Positions 16,434 through 25,254 of a stretch of DNA of 64,000 bases are shown in pieces. The notes under the pieces are model-generated. The model ran no database searches and had not been told where the DNA came from. It saw only the letters and a program-made list of their open reading frames with translations. The stretch lies in contig CAILMI010000068.1 in the NCBI GenBank assembly GCA_903835255.1, positions 1 to 64,000 on the forward strand. The letters are read 5' to 3'. Position numbers and translations under genes: made by a program. The DNA comes from an uncultured Verrucomicrobia subdivision 3 bacterium (GTDB lineage Bacteria > Verrucomicrobiota > Verrucomicrobiia > Limisphaerales > UBA11358). The stretch's first letter is position 1. Each line of letters starts with the position of its first letter.

Positions 16434-19127
16434 TTACACCAGCTGCGGCTGCACAAGCTCGGGATCGACTCCCATATCCTGGATGGCCTGCGCCACCACG
16501 TCGCGGCCGATCAGCCCTTTCTGCGACAGAGCGTAGAGCGTGCCGATGACCGTGGACTCCACATCCACCCCGAAGAAGCGGCGCAGACGTGTCCGCGTAT
16601 CGCTGCGCCCAAACCCGTCGGTGCCCAGCGTAAACAATCCGCCCGGAACCCACGGCGCAATCTGATCCGCCACCGTGCGAATGTTGTCCGAGACGGCCAC
16701 GAAGGCCCCCTGCTCTTTTGCGAGCAGCGTTTCGATGTAGGATTTCTGGGGCGGCTGGGTCGGATGCAACATGTTCCAGCGCTGACAGCGGAGCGCGTCG
16801 GTGCGCAGGAGCTTGTAGCTGGTCGCGCTCCAGACATCGGCGCTCACACCGTATTTGTCCGCGAGAATTTCCTGAGCTTTCAAAGCCGATTGCAGGATGG
16901 ATCCGCTGCCGAAAATATGCGCCTTAATTTTTCCGCCCTCCGCGCCGGGCTTGAACCGATACAGCCCCTTCAAGATCCCGTCTTCACACCCGGCGGGCAT
17001 GGCAGGCATCGGATGATTTTCGTTGTAGACCGCAAGGTAATAGAAAACGTCCTCGTTCTCGACATACATCCGGCGCAATCCGTCGGCCACGATGACTGCG
17101 AGCTCGTAGCTGAAGGCCGGATCGTAAGGCAGGCAGGTGGGAATGGTGCTCGCGTGCAGCAGGCTGTGTCCGTCTTGATGCTGCAAGCCTTCCCCGTTGA
17201 GGGTGGTCCGACCGGAAGTGGCTCCCAGCAGAAAGCCCTTGGCGCGGATGTCGCCCGCAAGCCAGAACAGATCCCCGACCCGCTGCGGGCCGAACATGGA
17301 ATAATATATGTAGAAGGGGACCATGGGAACGCCGTGCGTGGCGTAGCTGGTGCCCGCGGCGATAAAGGACGACATCGCGCCCGTCTCGCTGATGCCCTCT
17401 TCAAGGATCTGCCCGTCCTTGGCCTCGTGATAATAGGAAAGCGTCTGGCTATCCACCGGCTCGTATAGCTGTCCCTTGGAGGAATAAATCCCAATCTCGC
17501 GGAACAGCGTGTCGAGCCCAAAGGTCCGGGCCTCGTCGGGAATGATCGGAACCAGATGTCGGCTCAGCCCCTTGTGCTGCAGCATCAGGCTCAAAAGCCT
17601 TCCGAACGCCATGGTGGTGGACACGTCCCGCGCCGAGCCCCGTGCAAATTCAGCAAAGTGCGCCATGGTCGGCACATCCAACGGCACTGGCTTGACGATG
17701 CGGGCGGGGAGGAACCCGCCGAGCTTCTTGCGCTGGCCCAGGAGATATTTCATCTCCGGACTGTCAGCGGGCGGACGGTAAAAAGGCATGTCGGCGATGA
17801 CATCATCGCTGAGGGGAATGTCGAAGCGCGCCCGAAACTCGCGCAGCTCCTTCTCGTTCATCTTTTTCTGCTGGTGCGAGATATTCTTCCCCTCGCCCGC
17901 CTCGCCCAGGCCGTAGCCCTTGACCGTTTTGGCCAGCACCACCGTCGGCTGGCCCTTGTGCTCCATCGCAGATTTGTAGGCCGCGTACATTTTTCGCACG
18001 TCGTGGCCGCCGCGGAGCAGCTTGGAAATCTGGAGATCACTCAGGTGATGGACCAGCTCAAGTAGTTGAGGATATTTGCCGAAAAAATGGTGCCGCGTGT
18101 AGCTGCCCGGCTCCACGATGTATTTCTGGTAATCGCCGTCGCAGCATTCCTCCATGCGCTTCATCAGCAGGCCGGATTTGTCGCGCTTGAGGATCTCGTC
18201 CCATTCCGTCCCCCAGATAACTTTGATGACATTCCAGCCGGCGCCATGAAACAGGCTCTCCAGCTCCTGGATAATTTTGCCGTTGCCGCGCACCGGTCCG
18301 TCCAGCCGCTGGAGATTGCAATTCACCACCCAGATCAGGTTGTCGAGATTTTCGCGCGCCGCCAGCGTGATGGCCCCAAGCGATTCCGGCTCATCCGATT
18401 CGCCGTCGCCCAGGAACGCCCACACCTTGGGCTCCTCTTTCCACTGCGTCAACCCGCGCGCCTGGAGATAGCGATTGAACCGCGCTTGATACAGCGACAG
18501 GATCGGTCCCAGCCCCATGGAGACGGTGGGAAACTGCCAGAATTCAGGCATCAAATACGGATGCGGATAGGACGACAGGCCGCCGCCCGGGGCCAGTTCC
18601 TGGCGGAAATTCTGCAGCTGCTGCTCGTTGATGCGGCCCTCCAGATAGGCGCGCGCATACATTCCCGGCGCGGCGTGTCCCTGGAAATAGACGATGTCGC
18701 CAGGGAAATCATCCGCGGCTCCGCGGAAAAAATGATTTTGCGCCACTTCATACAATGTGGCGGAGGAGGCAAAAGAGGCGATGTGGCCGCCGACGTTGGT
18801 GGTGGAATTGGCTTTGACCACCATCGCCATCGCGTTCCAGCGGATGAGGCTTTTAATGCGGCGCTCGATCTCGCGGTCCCCCGGAAAGGCCGCCTGCTGG
18901 TCGGGTGGGATGGTGTTGACGTAGGCCGTGGTTGGGCCGGAGGAAGGGCGCGGTGTGGTGCGCAGCTGGTCCGCCAGTTTTTCGAGCAGTTGGGCGGTGC
19001 GCTCCGGCCCCTGACTTTGCAGGGACAGTTCAAACACCGATTGCAATGATTCGGACACCTTGTCGCCATTGCTGACGGGTGCCGAGGTGACGCTTGTGCC
19101 GTAAATATCTTTTTTTGATGCTTTCAC
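16434..19127 (-). CDS. aceE: Pyruvate dehydrogenase E1 component (homodimeric type)
   Basis: AceE decarboxylates pyruvate with thiamine diphosphate and passes the acetyl group to the lipoyl arm of E2. The 897-residue length fits the homodimeric class. The ThDP/Mg motif is GDGESDEPE at ~240-248 with NCN at 269-271. Other family blocks are GGHIASFASSATLYEV (~113), VPMVPFYIYYSMFGPQR and GRTTLNGEGLQHQDGHS. The start is GTG (19127) with AGAGG about 12 bases upstream. No E2 or E3 gene is adjacent, but a lipoate ligase is divergently transcribed 88 bp away, consistent with lipoylation of the complex. Confidence 0.97.
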   Translation of the reverse strand: MKASKKDIYGTSVTSAPVSNGDKVSESLQSVFELSLQSQGPERTAQLLEKLADQLRTTPRPSSGPTTAYVNTIPPDQQAAFPGDREIERRIKSLIRWNAMAMVVKANSTTNVGGHIASFASSATLYEVAQNHFFRGAADDFPGDIVYFQGHAAPGMYARAYLEGRINEQQLQNFRQELAPGGGLSSYPHPYLMPEFWQFPTVSMGLGPILSLYQARFNRYLQARGLTQWKEEPKVWAFLGDGESDEPESLGAITLAARENLDNLIWVVNCNLQRLDGPVRGNGKIIQELESLFHGAGWNVIKVIWGTEWDEILKRDKSGLLMKRMEECCDGDYQKYIVEPGSYTRHHFFGKYPQLLELVHHLSDLQISKLLRGGHDVRKMYAAYKSAMEHKGQPTVVLAKTVKGYGLGEAGEGKNISHQQKKMNEKELREFRARFDIPLSDDVIADMPFYRPPADSPEMKYLLGQRKKLGGFLPARIVKPVPLDVPTMAHFAEFARGSARDVSTTMAFGRLLSLMLQHKGLSRHLVPIIPDEARTFGLDTLFREIGIYSSKGQLYEPVDSQTLSYYHEAKDGQILEEGISETGAMSSFIAAGTSYATHGVPMVPFYIYYSMFGPQRVGDLFWLAGDIRAKGFLLGATSGRTTLNGEGLQHQDGHSLLHASTIPTCLPYDPAFSYELAVIVADGLRRMYVENEDVFYYLAVYNENHPMPAMPAGCEDGILKGLYRFKPGAEGGKIKAHIFGSGSILQSALKAQEILADKYGVSADVWSATSYKLLRTDALRCQRWNMLHPTQPPQKSYIETLLAKEQGAFVAVSDNIRTVADQIAPWVPGGLFTLGTDGFGRSDTRTRLRRFFGVDVESTVIGTLYALSQKGLIGRDVVAQAIQDMGVDPELVQPQLV

Positions 19128-19215
19128 TTGAGTAAATTACCTCTGCCAGCGCAGAAAAAACGCATGCAGATTAAACCCAATCCAGACCTCCAACGCTAGC
19201 GAAATCACTTTCTCC

Positions 19216-19953
19216 ATGAAGTTCCACCTGTCCCCCCTGCCCTCCCCCGCCGAACAGCTGTCCGGCGACGAAGCGCTGCTGGACCATTGCGAAAGCGGGC
19301 GCGGCGAGGAAACCCTCCTTTTCTGGCAGCCGCGCACGACCTTTGTCGTCGTCGGCTACGCCAACGCCGTCAGCACCGAGGTGAATCAGGCAGCCTGCGC
19401 GGCCGCCGGGGTTCCGGTTTTCCGGCGCTGCTCGGGCGGCGGCACGGTCCTGCAGGGCGTCGGCTGCCTGAATTATGCTCTGGTCCTGCAAATCCGGGAG
19501 GACGGGCCGCTGCGCAGCATCACCTCGGCCAACCGCTTCATCATGGAACGGAACCGCGCAGCGATTGAAACGCTCTTTCCAGGATCCCCGCCCTCCGCCT
19601 CCCGCATTACCGTCCGCGGCCACACCGATCTCTGCCTGGGCGACTTGAAATTCTCCGGCAATTCCCAGCGCCGCAAAAAAAACTTCCTGCTTTTCCACGG
19701 CAGCATCCTTTTGGACTTTCCCCTCGCCCGGGTCAGCGAACTGCTGCCCATGCCCTCGCTGCAGCCCGAGTACCGCGCCCGCCGCCGCCATGACGAATTC
19801 CTTATCAATCTCCACCGCCCCGCGGCGCAGGTTCAAGATGCCCTGCGAGCCGCCTGGAATGCCGACGAGCCGTTGCAGGGATTCCCCGAATTCGAAGCCC
19901 GCCAGCTGGCTGCGGAAAAATATTCGACCTACGCATGGAATTTGAAACTGTGA
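19216..19953 (+). CDS. lplA: Lipoate--protein ligase A family protein
   Basis: This 245-residue BPL/LplA/LipB-fold protein has the lipoate-ligase sites: RRCSGGGTVLQG (residues ~74-85) and LKFSGNSQRRKKNFLLFHGS with the catalytic lysine of the KxSGN motif near residue 154. It should attach lipoate to the E2 subunits of 2-oxoacid dehydrogenases. Its position back-to-back with aceE supports this. It lacks the extra C-terminal accessory domain of E. coli LplA, so an octanoyltransferase role (LipM/LipL-like) is also possible. Confidence 0.85.
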   Translation: MKFHLSPLPSPAEQLSGDEALLDHCESGRGEETLLFWQPRTTFVVVGYANAVSTEVNQAACAAAGVPVFRRCSGGGTVLQGVGCLNYALVLQIREDGPLRSITSANRFIMERNRAAIETLFPGSPPSASRITVRGHTDLCLGDLKFSGNSQRRKKNFLLFHGSILLDFPLARVSELLPMPSLQPEYRARRRHDEFLINLHRPAAQVQDALRAAWNADEPLQGFPEFEARQLAAEKYSTYAWNLKL

Positions 19954-19988
19954 CATGAACTCTGAAAGAACAGTTCGCGTCAGCGTTG

Positions 19989-20090
19989 CAGGGCGGAACA
20001 AATAGGGATAAGACACCCGCTTTGCCCATCCCTTTCCGTCGCCTGACGCTGCGCTCGGCGCCGGTGACGCCGCAGCGCGGCATCCCTGCC
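19989..20090 (+). repeat. 102-bp intergenic repeat (family 2), copy 1
   Basis: The unit runs from CAGGGCGGAACAAATAGGG to CGGCATCCCTGCC and contains a hairpin of GCTGCG and CGCAGC around CTCGGCGCCGGTGACGC. Copies 2 and 3 lie at 21488 and 21729 in the same orientation. Here it fills the gap between the convergent lplA and rsmB-type genes. Confidence 0.75.
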
Positions 20091-20168
20091 TGGTGTGATT
20101 GCTAAGATCTTTGAAGCGCGGCGCGTTGCTCCTGTCCACTGCGGTGTTCGGGGTAAAACCTCCGGACT

Positions 20169-21338
20169 TCAGGTGGCGCGGGCAGGTGCCGTCGCCCGCC
20201 GGCGCCAGCCGGCGATGAACATTCCGTTTCCGCCCAGATCCTGCGGCCAGAGGGTTTTAACAGGAGCCGACGCGAGGGGACTCTGATTTTCCGAAATCTC
20301 CGGCAGCGGCAGCGGTACAAATTCAGCCGCAAACTTGGCATTGAAATCGTCCATCACCCCGGTCGTCTCGGCCCGCGTCAAGGTGCAGACGGAGTAGATC
20401 AATTTGCCGCCGGGCTTCACGCTGGGCGCAACATGCGAGAGCAATTTCTTTTGAATTTCAGAAAGCTCGCGCACATCGTCCACGGTGGTCGTCCAGCGCG
20501 CCTGGGGATTCCGCTGCCAGGTTCCCACCCCGCTGCAGGGCGCATCCACCAGCACCCCGTCGAACTTCGTTTTGGTCGGCAGCTTTATTCCCCCATCCCA
20601 GAATACAGCGCGGTAATTAAACGCCTTGGCCCGGCCCGCGCGCCGCTTGAGCTTGGTCAGACGCCACTCCGCGCGGTCGCTGGCCCAGATCAGCCCCTTG
20701 TTCTGCATCAGATCAGACAGGTGCAGCGTCTTGCCGCCCTCGCCAGCGCAGGTGTCCCACCAGGTCTCTCCCGGATTCGGATCGCACAGCCATCCCACCC
20801 GCTGTGAGGCGATGTCTTGGATCTCAAATTCGCCGGCGTGAAACTCCGGCGTTTTGAACAAATCCGTCTCGCCGCGGAACAGCAGCGCGTCCGGCAAAAA
20901 TGAACTGACTTCCGCGCCCGCCAATTTTCTCGCCAGCGCCTCCCCTGTCCCACGCTTGGCTCGGAGCCAAAGTTTAGGCGTCCGCTGCAAGGAAAGCAGC
21001 CACGCGTCACTCACGTCCATTTGCTCCGCTGCCCACGCTGGGACGGCCTGAGCGCGGATCTCGGCCAGCGGCACGCTGGATTCATTCGCGCGAAAACGTT
21101 CATCCAAGCGCAGCGCGAGGCGCATCTTGGATTCCACCCCGCGCTCCTCCCGCAGCCACACATGCCACCGGTAATAAATGAAAACCGTCCGGGCAATCTC
21201 CGTCGCGTCAAACGGCGCGAGGTCCTTGATTTGCTTGAGCACCTCGCGCAAGGCGGCGTCGGCCGGCTTATCCCTGCCGGTTTGCCGGATCACTTCCGCC
21301 GCTATCTCATGAACTTTATGAATCACAGCCCGCAGCAT
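20169..21338 (-). CDS. RsmB/NOP-family rRNA m5C methyltransferase
   Basis: The enzyme methylates a cytosine in rRNA with S-adenosylmethionine. The N-terminal ~150 residues are the NusB/RsmB-like helical part. The SAM domain has WWDTCAGEGGKTLHLSDL (motif I), DAPCSGVGTWQRNP (motif IV with one catalytic Cys) and YSVCTLTRAET (motif VI with the second Cys). A frame extension reaches 21398, but ATG 21338 (MLRAVIHKVHEI) starts the recognisable domain. The target base is not certain, so no gene number is assigned. Confidence 0.88.
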   Translation of the reverse strand: MLRAVIHKVHEIAAEVIRQTGRDKPADAALREVLKQIKDLAPFDATEIARTVFIYYRWHVWLREERGVESKMRLALRLDERFRANESSVPLAEIRAQAVPAWAAEQMDVSDAWLLSLQRTPKLWLRAKRGTGEALARKLAGAEVSSFLPDALLFRGETDLFKTPEFHAGEFEIQDIASQRVGWLCDPNPGETWWDTCAGEGGKTLHLSDLMQNKGLIWASDRAEWRLTKLKRRAGRAKAFNYRAVFWDGGIKLPTKTKFDGVLVDAPCSGVGTWQRNPQARWTTTVDDVRELSEIQKKLLSHVAPSVKPGGKLIYSVCTLTRAETTGVMDDFNAKFAAEFVPLPLPEISENQSPLASAPVKTLWPQDLGGNGMFIAGWRRRATAPARAT

Positions 21339-21487
21339 ATCCGATGTGGTAGGGCAGCACAACGCGCAGATGCCGTATGCCGCCAATGAGTCAAACATCT
21401 TAATCCGAGCCTCATCTTATTATTTCGAACTCCGAAATGGAGTTCGAGCCCGCGTGGGAGAGTCAGCGCGCTGCGCTGACACCGCCC

Positions 21488-21589
21488 GGGAGGCGAAACG
21501 AATGGGCATAAGACACCCGCCTTGCCCATCGCTTTCCGTCGCCGGACGCTGCGCTCGGCCCGTGGACGCCGCAGCGCGGTATCCCTGCC
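21488..21589 (+). repeat. 102-bp intergenic repeat (family 2), copy 2
   Basis: It is similar to copy 1 over its full length. GATAAG is replaced by GCATAAG, and the central hairpin keeps GCTGCG/CGCAGC with a shortened loop. The sequence after it (CCAAGACTGTTGAAGTGCGG) also resembles what follows copy 1. Confidence 0.75.
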
Positions 21590-21728
21590 TAGGCGTTGGG
21601 ACGGCCAAGACTGTTGAAGTGCGGTGCGGCTCGGTGCGGTAGAAAAGCTTTCTTCGGAAACGGGTTTCAAAATGAGATTCCACCATCCAAGCAGGTAGAG
21701 GGCATCGCGCTGCGATGCCCCCGCCCGA

Positions 21729-21831
21729 CAGGGCGGAACGAACGGGAATAAAACACTCGCCTTGCGACGCGTTTTCCGGCGCCTGACGCTGCGCTCGGCG
21801 CCGGGGACGCCGCAGCGCGGCGATCCCTACC
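21729..21831 (+). repeat. 102-bp intergenic repeat (family 2), copy 3
   Basis: It has the same ends and hairpin as copy 1 (CAGGGCGGAAC to GATCCCTACC) with scattered changes. It is followed by a second palindromic arm pair ending GCGCAGCGCGATGACC, as at 54580-54600. Confidence 0.75.
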
Positions 21832-21970
21832 TTTAAAAAACCGGCGCGGGAGGGACTTTCCTTCCGGCACCTTTCCAGACGCTCGATGAACGCGGGCGAG
21901 GTTAGCGCAGCGCGATGACCCGCCGCGCTGGCGCAAACCCCTTTGGGCAATTCTTGGCACCTGTGAGACA

Positions 21971-22060
21971 GGTAGGGCGCGTCACTCCGTGCGCGCCGTC
22001 GTGGTAAACCAGGACGCGCAGGTTGGCAATCGCGGCGGGCAGAGGACTGCCCGCCCTACC
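21971..22060 (+). repeat. Composite repeat, unit 1 of the 22-kb pair
   Basis: This 90-bp unit runs from GGTAGGGCGCGTCACTCC to CTGCCCGCCCTACC, with two internal hairpins. By eye it differs from unit 2 (22209-22298) at only two positions. A conserved left flank (TTCTTGGCACCTGTGAGACA) is shared with the solo copy at 8.4 kb and the copy at 54.9 kb. Confidence 0.85.
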
Positions 22061-22208
22061 TGCGCGCTTTTTGCGCAAGCGGATCGCTTTATTATTTGCT
22101 CGGCTTCAGTAGCACGAGCAGACCGGATACATCCCGATGGATGAAGGATGTATGGATCTGGATTGACCGACCCAAGGATCGGCTGCCGCCCTCTATGAAT
22201 CGCGGTTA
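22061..22208 (+). repeat. Conserved 148-bp spacer between the two repeat units
   Basis: This spacer contains GCGCAAGCGGATCGCTTT, CGGCTTCAGTAGCA and GACCGACCCAAGGA. It reappears in inverted orientation at 54725-54873 between two further units, with an estimated 75-80% identity. It has no coding frame of note. Its conservation as a block suggests that it belongs to the element, possibly as a structured RNA. Confidence 0.7.
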
Positions 22209-22298
22209 GGTAGGGCGCGTCACTCCGTGCGCGCCGTCGTGGTAAACCAGAACGCGCAGGTTGGCAATCGTGGCGGGCAGAGGACTGCCCGCCCTACC
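22209..22298 (+). repeat. Composite repeat, unit 2 of the 22-kb pair
   Basis: This is a direct copy of 21971-22060 with two differences by eye. It is followed by CCAAGGTTAACCCGAATTTCGG, the end motif of the islands. Confidence 0.85.
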
Positions 22299-22391
22299 CA
22301 CTCATATGCCAAGGTTAACCCGAATTTCGGAGCTCCCCACCGACCCTCTTGCGCTCCTGCTTGCGGGGCGAGGCGGAGGAGCGTTTCCGCA

Positions 22392-22424
22392 ATAAAAAAG
22401 CGGCCTCTTAAAAAAGAGGCCGCC
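22392..22424 (-). terminator. Rho-independent terminator of acnA
   Basis: A perfect 10-bp stem (GCGGCCTCTT with AAGAGGCCGC, 22400-22409 and 22414-22423) encloses a four-base loop. On the minus strand it is followed by TTTTTTATT. It lies about 20 bp after the acnA stop codon. Confidence 0.92.
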
Positions 22425-22442
22425 GGGATGGAATCTTGAGCT

Positions 22443-25148
22443 TTACGCCTTTGCTACCAGCTGGCGCAGCACATACGGCAAAATGCCGCCGTGCCGGTAA
22501 TAATCGATCTCGATGGGTGTGTCGATGCGGCAGCCCACGGCCACAGTCTCCACCCGGCCATCTTTGCGCGTGATCTTCAGGGTGAGATCCTGCTGCGGCT
22601 GGATGTGGGCATCGAGGCCGACAATGTCGTAGGTCTCGGTGCCGTCGAGCTTCAGGGTTTGCGCGGTGGTGCCCTCCTTGAACTGGAGCGGCAGAACACC
22701 CATTCCGACGAGGTTGCTGCGGTGGATGCGCTCAAAGCTCTGGGCAACAACCGCTTTCACGCCCAGGAGATTCGTGCCTTTGGCAGCCCAATCGCGGCTG
22801 GAGCCAGTGCCGTATTCCTGCCCGGCCAGAATGATGAGCGGGATGCCTTTTGCCTGATACGCTATGGAGGCGTCATAGATGGAGGTCTTCTGTCCGTCGG
22901 GACCGAAGGTGTTTCCGCCCTCCTCGCCCCCGAGCATGAGATTCTTGATCCGGACGTTGGCGAACGTGCCGCGCGTCATGATGCGGTCATTGCCACGACG
23001 GGATCCGTAGCTGTTGAAGTCAGCGAACTCCACGCCGCTGTCGCCCAGGAATTTCCCAGCGGGCGACGCCTTCTTGATCGCGCCCGCCGGCGAGATGTGA
23101 TCGGTGGTGACGGAATCGCCGAAGACGCCCAGCGCGCGGGCGCCGGTGATGGGCTGGATGCTGCCGGGTGTCATCGCAAAGTTTTCGAAGAACGGCGGCT
23201 CCTGGATGTAGGTAGACTTGCGGTCCCACTCATAGACATTGCCGACGCTCGAGGGAATCTCATTCCACTTGGGATTCTGCGCGGCAAAGTTTTTATACAG
23301 CTTCCGGAAAATCTCCGGCTTGAGCGCGGACTGCATCGCATCGCGGACCTCTTGCAAGGTCGGCCAGAGGTCGGCGAGATAGACCGGCGCACCGGACTGG
23401 TCCTTGCCGAGCGGTTCGCAGCTCAAATCGATGTCCACCCGGCCCGCCAGCGCGAAGGCGACCACCAGCGGCGGAGACATCAGGAAATTCGACTTCACGT
23501 TCTGGTGCACGCGCGCCTCAAAGTTGCGGTTCCCGGAAAGCACCGAGGCGGTGACAAAATCGTTCTTCACCACCGCGTCCTCGATGGCCGGGTCGAGCGG
23601 GCCTGAATTGCCGATACAAGTCGTGCAGCCGTAGCCGACAGTGTTGAAGCGGAGCTTGTTGAGATAGGGAGTCAGGCCGGTCTTCTTGAGGTAATCCGTC
23701 ACCACGCGCGACCCCGGGGCGAGCGAAGCCTTGACGGCCGGGTTCACTTTGAGCCCCTTCTCGACCGCCTTCTTGGCCAGCAATCCGGCGGCGAGCATGA
23801 CGCTGGGGTTGCTGGTGTTGGTGCAGCTGGTGATGGCGGCGATCAGCACCGAGCCGGTGCCGACGACGGCTTTTTTCTTGGACGCCAGCTCCACCTTGAC
23901 CGATGTGGCGAACGCCTGGCGGGATTTGCCGAACCCGTTTTCGGTGACCGGCCGCTGGATGGCATTGAAGAATTCGCGGCGCAGATTGCCGAGTTCGATC
24001 CGGTCCTGCGGACGCTTGGGGCCGGCCACGCTGGGCCGCACGCTGGCGAGATCCAGTTCGACGACCTGCGTGTAATCAATCTGACCGGCGGTCGGCATGC
24101 CCCACAGGCCCTGGGCGCGATAGTAATTTTCGTAGAGCCGGCAATGGTCCTCGCTGCGGCCGGTGGCGCGCAGGTAGTTGACGCATTCCTCATCGATCGG
24201 AAAGAAGCCCATGGTGGCGCCGTATTCGGGCGCCATGTTGGCAATCGTGGCCCGGTCCACCAGCGGCAGCGCCGCCGCGCCCGGCCCAAAGAACTCGACG
24301 AACTTGCCCACCACCTTGGTCTTGCGAAGCAGTTGCGTGACGGTGAGGGCTAGATCGGTGGCGGTGACGCCCTCGGAAAGCGCGCCGGTGAGGTGGACGC
24401 CCACGACGTCGGGCGTGAGGAAGTAGACCGGCTGGCCCAGCATGCCCGCCTCCGCCTCGATGCCGCCGACGCCCCAGCCCACGATGCCGAGACCGTTGAT
24501 CATGGTGGTATGCGAATCGGTGCCGACCAGCGTGTCGGGGTAATAGACCTTGCCGGCGTTCAACACGCCTTTGGCGAGGTATTCGAGATTCACCTGATGC
24601 ACGATGCCGATGCCGGGGGGGACGACCTTGAACGTGTCAAACGCCTGCATGCCCCATTTGAGAAATTGATAGCGCTCCCGGTTACGGGTGAATTCCAGGT
24701 CCAGATTGCGGGCCATGGCATCGGCTGTGCCCGAGAAATCGACCTGCACCGAATGGTCCACCACCAAGTCCACCGGCACCAGCGGCTCGATAATCTTTGG
24801 ATTCTTGCCCAGCTTGGCCACGGCGGTGCGCATGGCCGCCAAGTCCACCAGCAGGGGCACGCCGGTGAAATCCTGCAGGACGATGCGGGCGACGACGAAG
24901 GGGATTTCCGCCGTGCGCGATGCCACTGGTTTCCAGTTAGCGAGCTCACGGACGCTCGCCTCCTGGACTTTCAACCCGTCGCAGTTGCGCAGCACCGACT
25001 CCAGCACAAGGCGAATGGAGACCGGCAGGCGGGAGATGGGGCCGATGCCCGCGGCTTCCAGGGCCGGCACCGAATAAAATTGGCCGGTCTTCCCGTTACC
25101 AAGATCCAAAGGTTTCAGGGTGCCGAAAAGGTTATGGGGCGAGCTCAT
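22443..25148 (-). CDS. acnA: Aconitate hydratase A
   Basis: This is a TCA-cycle enzyme that interconverts citrate and isocitrate through a [4Fe-4S] cluster. From ATG 25148 it has ~901 residues, the AcnA/IRP length. The cluster cysteines are in [11 protein letters not shown] (C442) and [14 protein letters not shown] (C508, C511). [20 protein letters not shown] is the N-terminal active-site block, and the C-terminal swivel domain has [17 protein letters not shown] and [21 protein letters not shown] at 25160 extends the frame but is unlikely. A TTGACA lies at 25198-25203 on this strand with only a weak -10, so the promoter is uncertain. A strong terminator follows the gene. Confidence 0.97.
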   Translation of the reverse strand: MSSPHNLFGTLKPLDLGNGKTGQFYSVPALEAAGIGPISRLPVSIRLVLESVLRNCDGLKVQEASVRELANWKPVASRTAEIPFVVARIVLQDFTGVPLLVDLAAMRTAVAKLGKNPKIIEPLVPVDLVVDHSVQVDFSGTADAMARNLDLEFTRNRERYQFLKWGMQAFDTFKVVPPGIGIVHQVNLEYLAKGVLNAGKVYYPDTLVGTDSHTTMINGLGIVGWGVGGIEAEAGMLGQPVYFLTPDVVGVHLTGALSEGVTATDLALTVTQLLRKTKVVGKFVEFFGPGAAALPLVDRATIANMAPEYGATMGFFPIDEECVNYLRATGRSEDHCRLYENYYRAQGLWGMPTAGQIDYTQVVELDLASVRPSVAGPKRPQDRIELGNLRREFFNAIQRPVTENGFGKSRQAFATSVKVELASKKKAVVGTGSVLIAAITSCTNTSNPSVMLAAGLLAKKAVEKGLKVNPAVKASLAPGSRVVTDYLKKTGLTPYLNKLRFNTVGYGCTTCIGNSGPLDPAIEDAVVKNDFVTASVLSGNRNFEARVHQNVKSNFLMSPPLVVAFALAGRVDIDLSCEPLGKDQSGAPVYLADLWPTLQEVRDAMQSALKPEIFRKLYKNFAAQNPKWNEIPSSVGNVYEWDRKSTYIQEPPFFENFAMTPGSIQPITGARALGVFGDSVTTDHISPAGAIKKASPAGKFLGDSGVEFADFNSYGSRRGNDRIMTRGTFANVRIKNLMLGGEEGGNTFGPDGQKTSIYDASIAYQAKGIPLIILAGQEYGTGSSRDWAAKGTNLLGVKAVVAQSFERIHRSNLVGMGVLPLQFKEGTTAQTLKLDGTETYDIVGLDAHIQPQQDLTLKITRKDGRVETVAVGCRIDTPIEIDYYRHGGILPYVLRQLVAKA

Positions 25149-25254
25149 AATTAATTTCAAATCTTAAAGAGCCCAAAATGAAGAGGAAGGGCTTGCGTGT
25201 CAAGCGAACGGAGGCAACTGTCGGAGGCAACCCTCGGCCCTCTGCGGGCTGGGT

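Larger units (their letters stand above)
21399..22442. other. Repeat island without genes
   Basis: About 1 kb between the methyltransferase and aconitase genes contains two copies of the 102-bp repeat, a palindrome GCATCGCGCTGCGATGC near 21703-21719 that recurs at 54485, two units of the 90-bp composite repeat with their spacer, and the aconitase terminator. Short frames here are by-products of the repeats. No gene is supported. Confidence 0.8.

Noticed and set aside
25175-25203. TTGACA with CATTTT as the acnA promoter
   Set aside because: The -35 box is perfect, but the -10 at proper spacing matches poorly, so it is only mentioned and not called.
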